From: an uncultured Verrucomicrobiota bacterium | GTDB taxonomy: Bacteria; Verrucomicrobiota; Kiritimatiellia; CAIQIC01; Lenti-01 | Direction of reading: 5' to 3' | Assembly (NCBI GenBank): GCA_937872095.1 | Contig: CALMNW010000076.1 | Location: 111,187 to 175,186 of the forward strand | Length of the DNA stretch: 64,000 nucleotides | The notes under the pieces: generated by a model | Told to the model about the DNA's origin: nothing | Database searches by the model: none | What the model saw: only the letters and a program-made list of their open reading frames with translations | Shown: in pieces, positions 33,991-44,200 of the stretch | Layout of the letters: each line of letters begins with the position of its first letter | How positions within the stretch are numbered: position 1 is the first letter of the stretch | Program-made: the position numbers and the translations under genes

Positions 33991-36444
33991 CTACTTCAGC
34001 ATGAACCACGAATGGATCAGGGGATAAAGCAGGATCGGTTGCGCCGAATTCCAGCCCCAGTTCTGCGTCCGAATTCCCCCCGTGGTCGATTTGAGGACGT
34101 ACCAGTTGCCGCTGGCGGGATGATAGACGGCCAGATCGGCCGCGCCATCGCCGTCGTAGTCCGCCGCGACGGGAATGGTCGTCGACCACCCGAACGGCTG
34201 GGTCAAGCTACCGCCGCCCGAATAGGCGACGTACCACGTGCCGGACGCCCGGTGAAACACCGCGACGTCCGCCCGGCCGTCGCCGTCGTAGTCCGCCGGC
34301 ACCGGAATCGCGGAACTCCACCCCCACCGTTTTTGGATCGCCCCGCCCGTGGAGGACTTGAGGATTTGCCAAAGGCCGGAAGCCGGATGGTACACGGCGA
34401 CATCCGTGATTCCATCGCCGTCATAGTCGGCGGGAACGGGGATCGCCGAACTCCAGCCCCATTGCACGCTATAACGCCCCGCCGTGCTGCACAGAAAATA
34501 CCAACGGCCCGCGGCGGGATGGTAGACCGCCAGATCCGCCCGGCCGTCGCCGTCGTAGTCGCCCGGCAGCGGCACCGTCGCCGACCAACCGAACTGGATT
34601 TGGCGGGGACGACCGGTGGCGCTTTCCTGGATATGCCAATTGCCGGTGGTGGGATGGTACGCGGCGAAATCCAGCATGCCGTCGCCGTTGTAATCCGCCG
34701 GCACCGGCAGCGTCGCCGACCACCCCCACGGCACGACCCACCCGACTCCCGCGCCGAACAAGACGTGCCAGTTGCCGGTGGCGGGATGGTAGACCGACAA
34801 GTCCGCCAGCCCGTCGCCGTCGACGTCGCCCTCGGCCGAGACGCCGGGCGTCGCGGGCACCGGCCACTGGTTCACCGCGAAAGTACGTGTAATTCCGTTG
34901 CCGGCGACCGTGATCGTTCCCGAGCGAACCGCTCCGGCGTTGGCTCCCACGCCATAGGTCACCGTGCCGTTGCCCGTACCTGCGGCTCCGCCCGAAATCG
35001 TAATCCACGGCTGGCTGGCCGTCGCCGTCCACGACACGTTCGCGGTTACCGCGATTTGCCGCCCACTTGAAGCCGCCGGCGAAATCGTGGCGCTCGACGG
35101 GGATATGGAAAGTTGGCCGAACGGATTGACGGTGAACAGCACCGCGCCGGAGAAAGCCGGCAACGTCAGGCTGGTCGCCGCGACGACCGAAAGCGAGCCG
35201 CCGTATTGGCCATCTTCAGCGACGATCCCGCCGCCGGTCGGCACGGCGCGCCAGTAGGTCGCGCCCAGATTCGGAATGGTCACCGGCGACGCGGTCGGAT
35301 TCACCACGACGACGCCTTTGGCATAGTCGCGCCGGAACACGCCCCAGCCCGCATGCCAAAGCGCGGCGATGCCGGAGGGAACCGCGCCGACGGCGGCGCC
35401 GAGATCGAGCGTGTATTCCGGGTAATATTCCAGCGCGACGCTGTCGGTGGACAGGAGGTTCAGATAGGTGCGGGACCCTTTGATGAGCAGATAGCTGGCC
35501 GTGGCGAACATCCGTTCCCGGGCGCTGTCTTCTGCCGGATACGACTGGCAAATCACGATCTTATTGCTGCGCGTCAGCGCCAAGGCGCGATCCATCTGCA
35601 ATTCCCAGTCGGCCGCGTCGAAATAGTTGCCCGCCCCCCAATACGCGAAACACTCGATCATGCCGCCGTGGCCCACCCCGTAATCCATGTCCAGCCACGA
35701 GGTGACGAGACCGCCGAGATTCGGCAGGAAGACGAATCCGTTGGTGCCGGAAAGGGCGGCCTTGGCTTCGGCGCCGAACTGTTCCAGGGCCGGAACCCAA
35801 TTCGCGAGACATAGGTCCACGTCTTCCAGCCAGGGATGCGGCGGCGCGGTTTGGCCGAATCCATAGCCGTCCGGCGTGAAACTGTCGGCGAAAACGCCGT
35901 CGTCTTCGGCCGCGCGGATGCGCGCGAGACAACTGCTGATCCAATAGGCGGGAAAACCGGAGATGGCATGCCCGTCGACGTAGCGCATGTCCATGACGTC
36001 CCAGTTCCACTGCGTCTGGTGGATGCGCTGGCCGGCCGCCGTCTGGAGAAACCAGGAGGACTGCGCATCGACGTACGTCCAGTCGGAAGACCAGGAATCG
36101 CCGACGATGAAAGCCTCGGGCCCCGCGCCTACGGCGAGTTGATAATGCAGGCAAAGAAAATCGGGATTGTAGACCCGGAGCGCCCGGATGGCGGAACGCG
36201 TCATCTTCTGGGTGCCCGCGAAACGCGTGGCGGCAAATTCCCGTTGCGTGGCGGACAGGCCATCGGGCAACTGGTCGGAGAAGGGCACGATGCGCGAACC
36301 CGTATCGGGCCAGGGACGGGCCGCGAAACCAGAAAACGGCAAGACCCCGAACGCCAGCCATCCAGACAACATCCACAGCGCGCGGGAAGCCAAAATCGCC
36401 CCCCCGCGTGGATAGATCCACTCGCCGGTCGGTGGAGTCTTCAT
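33991..36444 (-). CDS. Secreted putative glycoside hydrolase (TIM-barrel type) with BACON and FG-GAP-like repeats
   Basis: 817 residues with a signal peptide of about 40 residues. Residues 45-440 resemble hypothetical glycosyl hydrolase families such as GHL15: 'FLCLHYQL', 'WDVMDMRYVDG', 'DDGVFADSFTPD', 'NKIVICQSYPAED' and 'TYLNLLSTDS'. The acidic residues in 'DGVFADSF' and 'GGMIECF' could be catalytic; this is inference. One BACON domain (about 455-540), six repeats and the tail LLYPLIHSWFMLK follow. The tail ends MLK instead of GLP, the only member to do so. Confidence 0.78.
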   Translation of the reverse strand: MKTPPTGEWIYPRGGAILASRALWMLSGWLAFGVLPFSGFAARPWPDTGSRIVPFSDQLPDGLSATQREFAATRFAGTQKMTRSAIRALRVYNPDFLCLHYQLAVGAGPEAFIVGDSWSSDWTYVDAQSSWFLQTAAGQRIHQTQWNWDVMDMRYVDGHAISGFPAYWISSCLARIRAAEDDGVFADSFTPDGYGFGQTAPPHPWLEDVDLCLANWVPALEQFGAEAKAALSGTNGFVFLPNLGGLVTSWLDMDYGVGHGGMIECFAYWGAGNYFDAADWELQMDRALALTRSNKIVICQSYPAEDSARERMFATASYLLIKGSRTYLNLLSTDSVALEYYPEYTLDLGAAVGAVPSGIAALWHAGWGVFRRDYAKGVVVVNPTASPVTIPNLGATYWRAVPTGGGIVAEDGQYGGSLSVVAATSLTLPAFSGAVLFTVNPFGQLSISPSSATISPAASSGRQIAVTANVSWTATASQPWITISGGAAGTGNGTVTYGVGANAGAVRSGTITVAGNGITRTFAVNQWPVPATPGVSAEGDVDGDGLADLSVYHPATGNWHVLFGAGVGWVVPWGWSATLPVPADYNGDGMLDFAAYHPTTGNWHIQESATGRPRQIQFGWSATVPLPGDYDGDGRADLAVYHPAAGRWYFLCSTAGRYSVQWGWSSAIPVPADYDGDGITDVAVYHPASGLWQILKSSTGGAIQKRWGWSSAIPVPADYDGDGRADVAVFHRASGTWYVAYSGGGSLTQPFGWSTTIPVAADYDGDGAADLAVYHPASGNWYVLKSTTGGIRTQNWGWNSAQPILLYPLIHSWFMLK
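34343..34649 (-). repeat. 307-bp repeat, copy 1 of 4
   Basis: This segment of the FG-GAP-like region (parts of repeats 2 to 4) reads identically at 39001-39307, 41553-41859 and 50965-51271. The four copies lie in four different genes. Copies 2 and 3 stay identical for about another 80 bases. Confidence 0.85.
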
Positions 36445-36499
36445 AATGGGATGTTATCGCGCGCGGCCCGTCCCTGCAACGCTCCGATGGGGTTTCCGC

Positions 36500-38524
36500 T
36501 CAGGGCAACCCAAACCAAGTATGGATCAGCGGATAGAGCAACACCGGTTTCGTGGCGCTCCAGCCCCAGTTTTGCGTCCGGATTCCTCCGGTGGTCGATT
36601 TGAGGATATGCCAGTTGCCGGTGGCGGGGTGGTACACGGCGATGTCGGCCTCCCCATCCCCGTCGTAGTCCGCCGCCACGGGAATCGTCGTCGACCAGCC
36701 AAAGGCCTGGGTTCGACTGCCGCCGCCCGAATACGAGATGTACCACGTGCCGGACGCCCGATGGAACACGGCGACGTCCGCCTGGCCGTCGCCATCGTAG
36801 TCCGCCGGCACGGGAATCGCGGAACTCCAGCCCCACGACGCGTTGATCGCTCCCCCGGTAGAGGACTTGAGAATTTGCCAGAGGCCGGAAGCCGGATGAT
36901 ATACGGCGATGTCGGTGATGCCGTCGCCATCGTAGTCCGCCGGCACGGGAATCGCCGAACTCCAACCCCATTGCACGCTGTAGCGTCCCGCCGTGCTGCA
37001 CAGGAAATACCAGCGGCCCGCGGCGGGATGGTACACCGCCAGATCCGCTCGGCCGTCCCCGTCGTAGTCGCCCGGCAGCGGCACCGTCGCCGACCAGCCG
37101 AATTGGGTGACGTGCGTGGTCTCCGAGTCGCTCTCGCGAATATGCCAATTGCCGGTGGCCGGATGGTACACCGCCAGATCGGCCTCGCCGTCCCCGTCGA
37201 AGTCCGCCGGCACGGGAAGCGCGGCCGACCAGCCAAACGGCAAGATCCCTCCGCTCGCCGTGCTGAGCAAGCCATGCCAGTTGCCGGTGGCGGGATGATA
37301 CACGACCAGATCGGCGATGCCGTCGCTGTCGAAATCGCCCTCTACGGCCCCGCCCACCCCGTATTCGAACGCGCCCACGTCGTAGCGCGCGGGATCGCCC
37401 GGCGAACCGGAACGAGGCCGGCTGTTGCCGTCGTAATCGTCCCCCACCGCCGGAGTGTCCGCGCCCGCATCGATGCAAGGCGAGCCTTCCGCCAGATGGT
37501 AGTTCCGCCCGGCCAAATCGACGAAGGCAGGCGCGTTCGTGAAATTCGACCCGCCCAGACTGGGCGTCGTGCAATTGTTGCTCAACACGGCGAACGTATC
37601 CGAAAAATTTGGTCCGACCGGCGCCACGTTGTAATAGACGACGTTGTTCCAAGAGGTGATGGCCACGGCGCTGCGGATGCCGCCGCCGGCGGAGGCCGAA
37701 ATATTGGAGACCACCGTGCAATGCGCCACGTAACCTCCCTTTGAGCTGAACACCCCCCCGCCGACGCCGGTGGCCTGATTGCCAACCAGCACCGTGTTGA
37801 TCAAGGTGCAGGCTTCATCGATGCATACGCCGCCGCCTTCCATCAGCACCGCGCGATTGTCGGCGATCCAGCAGTTCGAAACCGTCCCTGCGGCTTGGGC
37901 CGACACCCCGCCGCCGTAGTTCGTCGCCACGTTGCCGCGGATGACGCAACGGTTCAGCAATCCCGCGTAAGACCCATAAAGGAGGACGCCGCCTCCCGCA
38001 GAGGCAGCCAAATTGCTCTCGATGGTGCAATTCTCCACCAGCGTCGGGGCGGCTCGGAGAACGATGCCCCCCGCATCCGCCGCCTGGTTGCTGACCACCC
38101 GGCAATCCCGCACGGTGCTGGCCGCCATCATGACAACCCCCCCGCCCGCACCTACCGTCAATCCATTTCGAACCGTGAACCCTTCGACCAAGCTGTTGGC
38201 GCCACTGATGTATACCCCCCGGTCCAATCGCTGAGCGTCGATCACGGCCTCGCGGCTCAGCGTGCTCCGCAACGCCAGGGTTTTCCCAGCCGGAATGTTC
38301 ACGGCGTTGGCGACGAGATAAACGCCCGGCGCAACGAGGATTTCATCGCCGCTGACGGCCACGTCGATCGCCGGCTGGATGCTGACGGACGCACTCTCCC
38401 AAGTGGTGTACGGCGCGGCCGGCGTCGCGTTCGACACGTTCACGTAGCGCGTCGCCGCGAAGGAAGATCCAACGATCGACAACCCCAGAAAACACGCGAA
38501 ACCCGCATTCCGGAAAGCATTCAT
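36500..38524 (-). CDS. Secreted right-handed beta-helix protein with FG-GAP-like repeats (paralogue B)
   Basis: 674 residues. The first 40 residues match the product at 31837 almost perfectly (MNAFRNAGFACFLGLS...), and the ribosome site and about 100 bases of upstream DNA are also related, so these are tandem duplicates separated by the glycosidase-like gene. A beta-helix occupies about 35-370, with anchor motifs 'SPCIDAGAD' and 'YDVGAFEYG'. Six repeats and LLYPLIHTWFGLP follow; no BACON domain. The beta-helix turns have diverged more than the repeats. Confidence 0.85.
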   Translation of the reverse strand: MNAFRNAGFACFLGLSIVGSSFAATRYVNVSNATPAAPYTTWESASVSIQPAIDVAVSGDEILVAPGVYLVANAVNIPAGKTLALRSTLSREAVIDAQRLDRGVYISGANSLVEGFTVRNGLTVGAGGGVVMMAASTVRDCRVVSNQAADAGGIVLRAAPTLVENCTIESNLAASAGGGVLLYGSYAGLLNRCVIRGNVATNYGGGVSAQAAGTVSNCWIADNRAVLMEGGGVCIDEACTLINTVLVGNQATGVGGGVFSSKGGYVAHCTVVSNISASAGGGIRSAVAITSWNNVVYYNVAPVGPNFSDTFAVLSNNCTTPSLGGSNFTNAPAFVDLAGRNYHLAEGSPCIDAGADTPAVGDDYDGNSRPRSGSPGDPARYDVGAFEYGVGGAVEGDFDSDGIADLVVYHPATGNWHGLLSTASGGILPFGWSAALPVPADFDGDGEADLAVYHPATGNWHIRESDSETTHVTQFGWSATVPLPGDYDGDGRADLAVYHPAAGRWYFLCSTAGRYSVQWGWSSAIPVPADYDGDGITDIAVYHPASGLWQILKSSTGGAINASWGWSSAIPVPADYDGDGQADVAVFHRASGTWYISYSGGGSRTQAFGWSTTIPVAADYDGDGEADIAVYHPATGNWHILKSTTGGIRTQNWGWSATKPVLLYPLIHTWFGLP

Positions 38525-38648
38525 GGCGCTCCTCCTCTTAAGGTTTCAAGTTTGAGCACCTTGCCCCTCTTCCGCAATACTATTTTCATCTGACCCTTCG
38601 AAAACACGCCAAGCGAAAGACAGCTCTGAGCGCAGCAGGTCGATGAAG

Positions 38649-41192
38649 CTACATCAGCCCGAACCACGAATGGATCAGGGGATAAAGCAGAGTCGGTTGC
38701 GCCGAACTCCAGCCCCAGTTCTGGATACGAATCCCCCCGGTGGTCGATTTAAGAACGTACCAGTTTCCGCTGGCGGGATGGTACACGGCCAGATCCGCCG
38801 CGCCGTCGCCGTCGTAGTCCGCCGCCACGGGAATCGTCGTCGACCACCCGAAGGGCTGGGTCCGGCTGCCGCCGCCCGAATAGGCGACGTACCACGTGCC
38901 GGACGCCCGGTGGAACACCGCGATATCCGCCCGGCCGTCGCCGTCGTAGTCCGCCGGCACGGGAAGCGCGGAACTCCACCCCCACCGTTTTTGGATCGCT
39001 CCGCCCGTGGAGGACTTGAGGATTTGCCAAAGGCCGGAAGCCGGATGGTACACGGCGACATCCGTGATTCCATCGCCGTCATAGTCGGCGGGAACGGGGA
39101 TCGCCGAACTCCAGCCCCATTGCACGCTATAACGCCCCGCCGTGCTGCACAGAAAATACCAACGGCCCGCGGCGGGATGGTAGACCGCCAGATCCGCCCG
39201 GCCGTCGCCGTCGTAGTCGCCCGGCAGCGGCACCGTCGCCGACCAACCGAACTGGATTTGGCGGGGACGACCGGTGGCGCTTTCCTGGATATGCCAATTG
39301 CCGGTGGCGGGATGGTACACGGCGAAATCCAGCATGCCGTCGCCGTTGTAGTCCGCCGGCACCGGCAGCGTCGCCGACCACCCCCACGGCACGATCCACC
39401 CGGCGCCCGCGCCGAACAAAACGTGCCAGTTGCCGGTGGCCGGATGGTAGACCGAGAAGTCCGCCAGCCCGTCGCCGTCGACGTCGCCCTCGGCCGAGAC
39501 GCCGGGCGTCGCGGGCACCGGCCACTGGTTCACCGCGAAGGTACGGGTGATTCCACCGCCGGAAACCGTGATCGTGCCCGAGCGGATCGCCCCGGCGTTG
39601 GCCGCCACGCCGTAGGTCACCATGCCGTTGTTCGTGCCCGCGGCGCCGCCCGTGATCGCGATCCACGGCTGGTTGGCCGTCGCCGTCCACGACACGGTCG
39701 CGATCACCCCGATCGTTTGTCCGTTGGCTCCCGCGGCAGCATGCACGCGGCTGGAAGGAGCGATCGCCAAGCCGGCCGGCGATTCGCGGGCCCCGATGTC
39801 CACCACGCCGCCTTGGATGCGCGGATTGCCGGCCAGATCCACGGCGCCCGACATCCAGGCGAGATTGGTGCCGCGGTTGACGTAGGGGCTGGCGATCGAG
39901 AGCGCGCCGTCCGTGCCAAACTGCGGATCGCCGGTCAGACTGTGCGAATCGGAGCCCGCCTGCGCCTGCCATTGCGCCAACGTGCCTTCCTCGAGAAACG
40001 AACCGGGGCGCCGGTCGGTGAAACGGGCTACGCCGCCGCCGGCGATGGAATATCCGTTGTGGTCCATGACGGGAAAACCCGTCAGCGCGCTCATTCCTCC
40101 GAGATCGGTCGAGTACCGGATTTCGAACGTCTCGTCGGAAAACCCCGCCGGTTGCGCCACCAGATTGTTGAGGAGGACCGGATTTACCGAAGGCGGCCGG
40201 CCCGGATGCGGTTCCCAATCCTGATAGGTCAGCCCGAAATACAGCGCCGCATGGATCTGGCCCGTGCAGACGTTGACCAGCGTATTGTTGAACACGGCCG
40301 GATTGGAGGCCGCATACATGCCGATGCCTTCCCAGCCCGTATCCTGGATCAGGCAGTTGCGCACCGTGCCCCGGATGTTCTCGTAATAGCCCGGGTTCGC
40401 GGCCGTATCGAAATATTCCGGACTCGTGTCGAACCCGATCAGCACTCCGCCGCCTCCGCACCTTCGGATTCGGTTGCGCTCCACGAGACCGTCGGTGGCC
40501 CCGCCCTTGAAATACACGCCCGTCGAGTAGATGTCGTGGATCGAGCAAGCTTGCACCAGCATGCGGTCGCCGTTGACGTTGTCGATGCCCTCCGCGTTTT
40601 CCGCGCTCGCGTTGGCGGGCCCGACGCCGGACCGGTAGATTTCGCAACGGCGAACGACCACGTCGTCGCAATTCGGCGTGATTTTGACGCAATCCCGCCC
40701 CGTGTCGTGGATCGCGCAATCTTCGAGGGTCACGTGGCAGGCACCCATGCGGTCGTTCGGATCGCCCCAGTCCCATTTGGTTTGCAGCATGACGCCATAA
40801 TAGTATCCGCCCGAGATTTCCAGCCGCGAGAGCGTGGTTCGATCGGCGTCGGGATCGATCTGGATGCAGCTGGAATAGCCGTTTTCGTCGTCGAGCGGCG
40901 CGACGATCGCCGCCCACTCGCCCGCGTAGGATCGCATCGTGATGCCCGGATTGCGAAATCGCACTTCGCCGGCCTCGCGATAGGTCCCGCCGCGCACTTC
41001 GATCACGTCGCCGGACGAGGCCAAGCCCAACGAATGGTTCAGCGTCCGAAAAGGCGCGGCGATCGATCCCGTGCCGGTCGCATCGTTGCCGTTGGTGGCC
41101 ACGAACCAGGTTGCCGCCGACGTCCGGAGACTCTCCGCCAACAACGCGATTCCGAAACAGAGGATTTTGAAGCCCATCGCGCGTTGGTTCAT
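38649..41192 (-). CDS. Secreted right-handed beta-helix (pectate-lyase-like) protein with BACON and FG-GAP-like repeats
   Basis: 847 residues from ATG 41192, 11 bases after the preceding stop, with no clear ribosome site; a start 15 bases further in is possible. A signal peptide ends near residue 26. A long parallel beta-helix (about 30-460) begins 'TWFVATNGNDATGTGS...PFRTL', the form common in PL9-like and DUF1565 proteins, with 'GTYREAGEV' and several 'NN.I..' ladder turns. Then come a BACON domain, six repeats and LLYPLIHSWFGLM. Polysaccharide lyase or glycan-binding activity is plausible, not shown. Confidence 0.83.
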   Translation of the reverse strand: MNQRAMGFKILCFGIALLAESLRTSAATWFVATNGNDATGTGSIAAPFRTLNHSLGLASSGDVIEVRGGTYREAGEVRFRNPGITMRSYAGEWAAIVAPLDDENGYSSCIQIDPDADRTTLSRLEISGGYYYGVMLQTKWDWGDPNDRMGACHVTLEDCAIHDTGRDCVKITPNCDDVVVRRCEIYRSGVGPANASAENAEGIDNVNGDRMLVQACSIHDIYSTGVYFKGGATDGLVERNRIRRCGGGGVLIGFDTSPEYFDTAANPGYYENIRGTVRNCLIQDTGWEGIGMYAASNPAVFNNTLVNVCTGQIHAALYFGLTYQDWEPHPGRPPSVNPVLLNNLVAQPAGFSDETFEIRYSTDLGGMSALTGFPVMDHNGYSIAGGGVARFTDRRPGSFLEEGTLAQWQAQAGSDSHSLTGDPQFGTDGALSIASPYVNRGTNLAWMSGAVDLAGNPRIQGGVVDIGARESPAGLAIAPSSRVHAAAGANGQTIGVIATVSWTATANQPWIAITGGAAGTNNGMVTYGVAANAGAIRSGTITVSGGGITRTFAVNQWPVPATPGVSAEGDVDGDGLADFSVYHPATGNWHVLFGAGAGWIVPWGWSATLPVPADYNGDGMLDFAVYHPATGNWHIQESATGRPRQIQFGWSATVPLPGDYDGDGRADLAVYHPAAGRWYFLCSTAGRYSVQWGWSSAIPVPADYDGDGITDVAVYHPASGLWQILKSSTGGAIQKRWGWSSALPVPADYDGDGRADIAVFHRASGTWYVAYSGGGSRTQPFGWSTTIPVAADYDGDGAADLAVYHPASGNWYVLKSTTGGIRIQNWGWSSAQPTLLYPLIHSWFGLM
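39001..39307 (-). repeat. 307-bp repeat, copy 2 of 4
   Basis: Identical by eye to 34343-34649, 41553-41859 and 50965-51271. It lies in the FG-GAP-like region of the beta-helix gene. Confidence 0.85.
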
Positions 41193-41203
41193 GTCGACGG
41201 ATT

Positions 41204-44200
41204 TTACAGGCCAAACCACGAATGGATCAAAGGATAAAGCAAGGTCGGTTGCGCCGAACTCCAGCCCCAGTTCTGCGTCCGAATTCCCCCCGTGGTCGAT
41301 TTAAGAACGTACCAGTTTCCGCTGGCGGGATGGTACACGGCCAGATCCGCCGCGCCGTCGCCGTCGTAGTCCGCCGCCACGGGAATCGTCGTCGACCACC
41401 CGAAGGGCTGGGTCCGGCTGCCGCCGCCCGAATAGGCGACGTACCACGTGCCGGACGCCCGGTGGAACACCGCGATGTCCGCTCGGCCGTCGCCGTCGTA
41501 ATCCGCCGGCACCGGAATCGCGGAACTCCACCCCCACCGTTTTTGGATCGCCCCGCCCGTGGAGGACTTGAGGATTTGCCAAAGGCCGGAAGCCGGATGG
41601 TACACGGCGACATCCGTGATTCCATCGCCGTCATAGTCGGCGGGAACGGGGATCGCCGAACTCCAGCCCCATTGCACGCTATAACGCCCCGCCGTGCTGC
41701 ACAGAAAATACCAACGGCCCGCGGCGGGATGGTAGACCGCCAGATCCGCCCGGCCGTCGCCGTCGTAGTCGCCCGGCAGCGGCACCGTCGCCGACCAACC
41801 GAACTGGATTTGGCGGGGACGACCGGTGGCGCTTTCCTGGATATGCCAATTGCCGGTGGCGGGATGGTACACGGCGAAATCCAGCATGCCGTCGCCGTTG
41901 TAGTCCGCCGGCACCGGCAGCGTCGCCGACCAGCCCCACGGCACGACCCATCCGACGCCTGCGCCGAACAAGACGTGCCAGTTGCCGGTGGTCGGATGGT
42001 ATACCGAGAAGTCCGCGGCTCCGTCGCCGTCGACGTCGCCCTCGGCCGAGACGCCGGGCGTCGCGGGCACCGGCCATTGGTTCACCGCGAAGGTGCGGAC
42101 GATGCCGCCGCCGGCCACCGTGATCGTGCCCGAGCGGATCGCCCCAGCGTTGGCCGCCACGCCGTAGGTTATCGTGCCGTTGTTCGTGCCTGCGGCGGCG
42201 CCCGTGATCGCGATCCACGGCTGGTTGGCCGTCGCCGCCCACGGCACGTTCGCGCTCACCGCGATCGTTTGTCCGTTGGCTCCCGCGGCAGAATGCACGC
42301 GGCTGGAAGGAGTGATCGCCAAGGTGACCGGCGTCTCCAACCGCCAGACGTGGACCAATCCATTGGCGGCGGCATCGACGGGCTCGTCGCCGTTGTGCTC
42401 GATGAAAAACAGATAGCCGTTGGTCGCGAAGCAAATGGCGCCGGAGTCGCGATCGGCCCGGTTGGTCACGAACGAGAAATGCGTCAGGTCGTAGGTGGCG
42501 TACGGCAGCGGTTCCCAAGGTTCCTTCGTGCCCGCCGCCACCGCGGCCAGATCGGCCGGATTGTACAACATCCATTCGTTGCGCCAGCGGGTGGCGCCCG
42601 CGCCCTCCCCTTCCGAAGGCGGCAGCGGAATATTAAAGAAGGTGTAGTTGTTTCCGGCGCCGTCGCCATACCAGCCGTCGCCCAGCGGCCGCCGGTACGA
42701 AATCGCCAGCGCCGATTTTCCGCCCCACTCGATCCAAGCCGCTCCCTCCGCGTTCCGATCGATGCGCCAATTGGGCACCTGATGCGCGATCTCCCCGATC
42801 GGGCTGTATTGCAGCAACCGCGTGGCCGGCACGGCCGCGCCGTTCTCCGGCAGCGATCCCGACGCCCACGGCGCGATCACAAACACGTTCGGCCCATTGC
42901 GGATTTCCGGTCCGCCGCTCAGAAAATTGTTGCCGACGAGCAGCGAGCGGCCGCCCGCGTAGCGGTCCGCCCATGTCTGCGGAATCGAACAGGCGTAGCG
43001 TGCGGTCAGGCTTGGCGTCACGTTCGCCGGCGGCACGCCCCCGATATGCCAAGCGCCGTGGCCGGCCGCCAACTCCAAGTCGAACCAACCGTGCGTCGGC
43101 GCCGTGGCGTCCGTCCCGTAGAAATTGCAAATCCCGTAATACAGCCGCGGCCCCACTCCGTTGCCGCCCGGATGATAGGCCAGGCTGGCCACCGGAATAT
43201 CGCCGCCGCCTCCCGGAAAAGCGTTCCCGCCGTAGATCCGCGGCCAAATATCTCGCACCGGAATCAGCGTGCGCGCCCGCGGCCAGGCGGAAATATTCTG
43301 CGAATTCACCGGCTTGGGAATCGTCAATGCCCCGATTCCCCGTTGCGAATGCGACAGGGCATACAGCGAACCCGGCAGTTCCGTCTCCGGATCGCGCCCG
43401 GGATTGCCGGCCGGATTCCACGCCAATCCCGCCGACGCCCAACTCCAATCCTCGGCCGCCGTCTGCGGCAAGCGAAAGCCGCCGGCATAGGCGAAATCCG
43501 TCCACGGATTCAACAGCGTCGCGGAACTCCACGCGGGAATCGTCGCCGTGGCCGCGTCGCTCAACGGACTTTGGTTGGCCGGGTGGCACGGGGCCCGGCC
43601 CAGCCGCGGATACAATCCGTATTGGGCCTTGTCGATCGCCGCCACCCGGTACACGTAGGTCGAGCCCGGCGCCACGCACGTATCCAAATACCGCAGGTTC
43701 GCTCCCAGATGCGCCGTCATTTCCCGCGACACGAAATCGTACAGTTCCCCGTTGCGATAGACGTAGTAGCGGCTGACGCCCGTCGCGTTCGCTCCGGGAT
43801 CCACGGCGGCGTCCCACAGCAGTTCCACGACGTTGCCGGTCAAGCCGGCGGTCAATCCTGTCATTCGCGCCCGCAGGTTCGCGGGTTTCGAAGGCGGCGT
43901 CAGGTCGGCCTCGTCGGACAGTTCGATCTTCGTCAGCACGAGCGGCAACTCGCCCGGCGCCGGCCAGGCGAGATTGACGTTGATCAGGCTGTGCCGTCCG
44001 GTGGAGGCGATGCCCCCGATCGCCGCCAGCATGGTTTCGTCTTGGACGTAGTAGCGCAGTTCGACCAGCGCATGCGGTTCCAGCCAGGTCGTGTTGATGT
44101 TGATGTCCGGATGGTAGGCCGTGTACCACGGTCGGCTGGCGTCCGCCGGATCCGGTTCGTTCGCGTCCGCGAAGCTGATCCGCACCGCCGGAAACGGACC

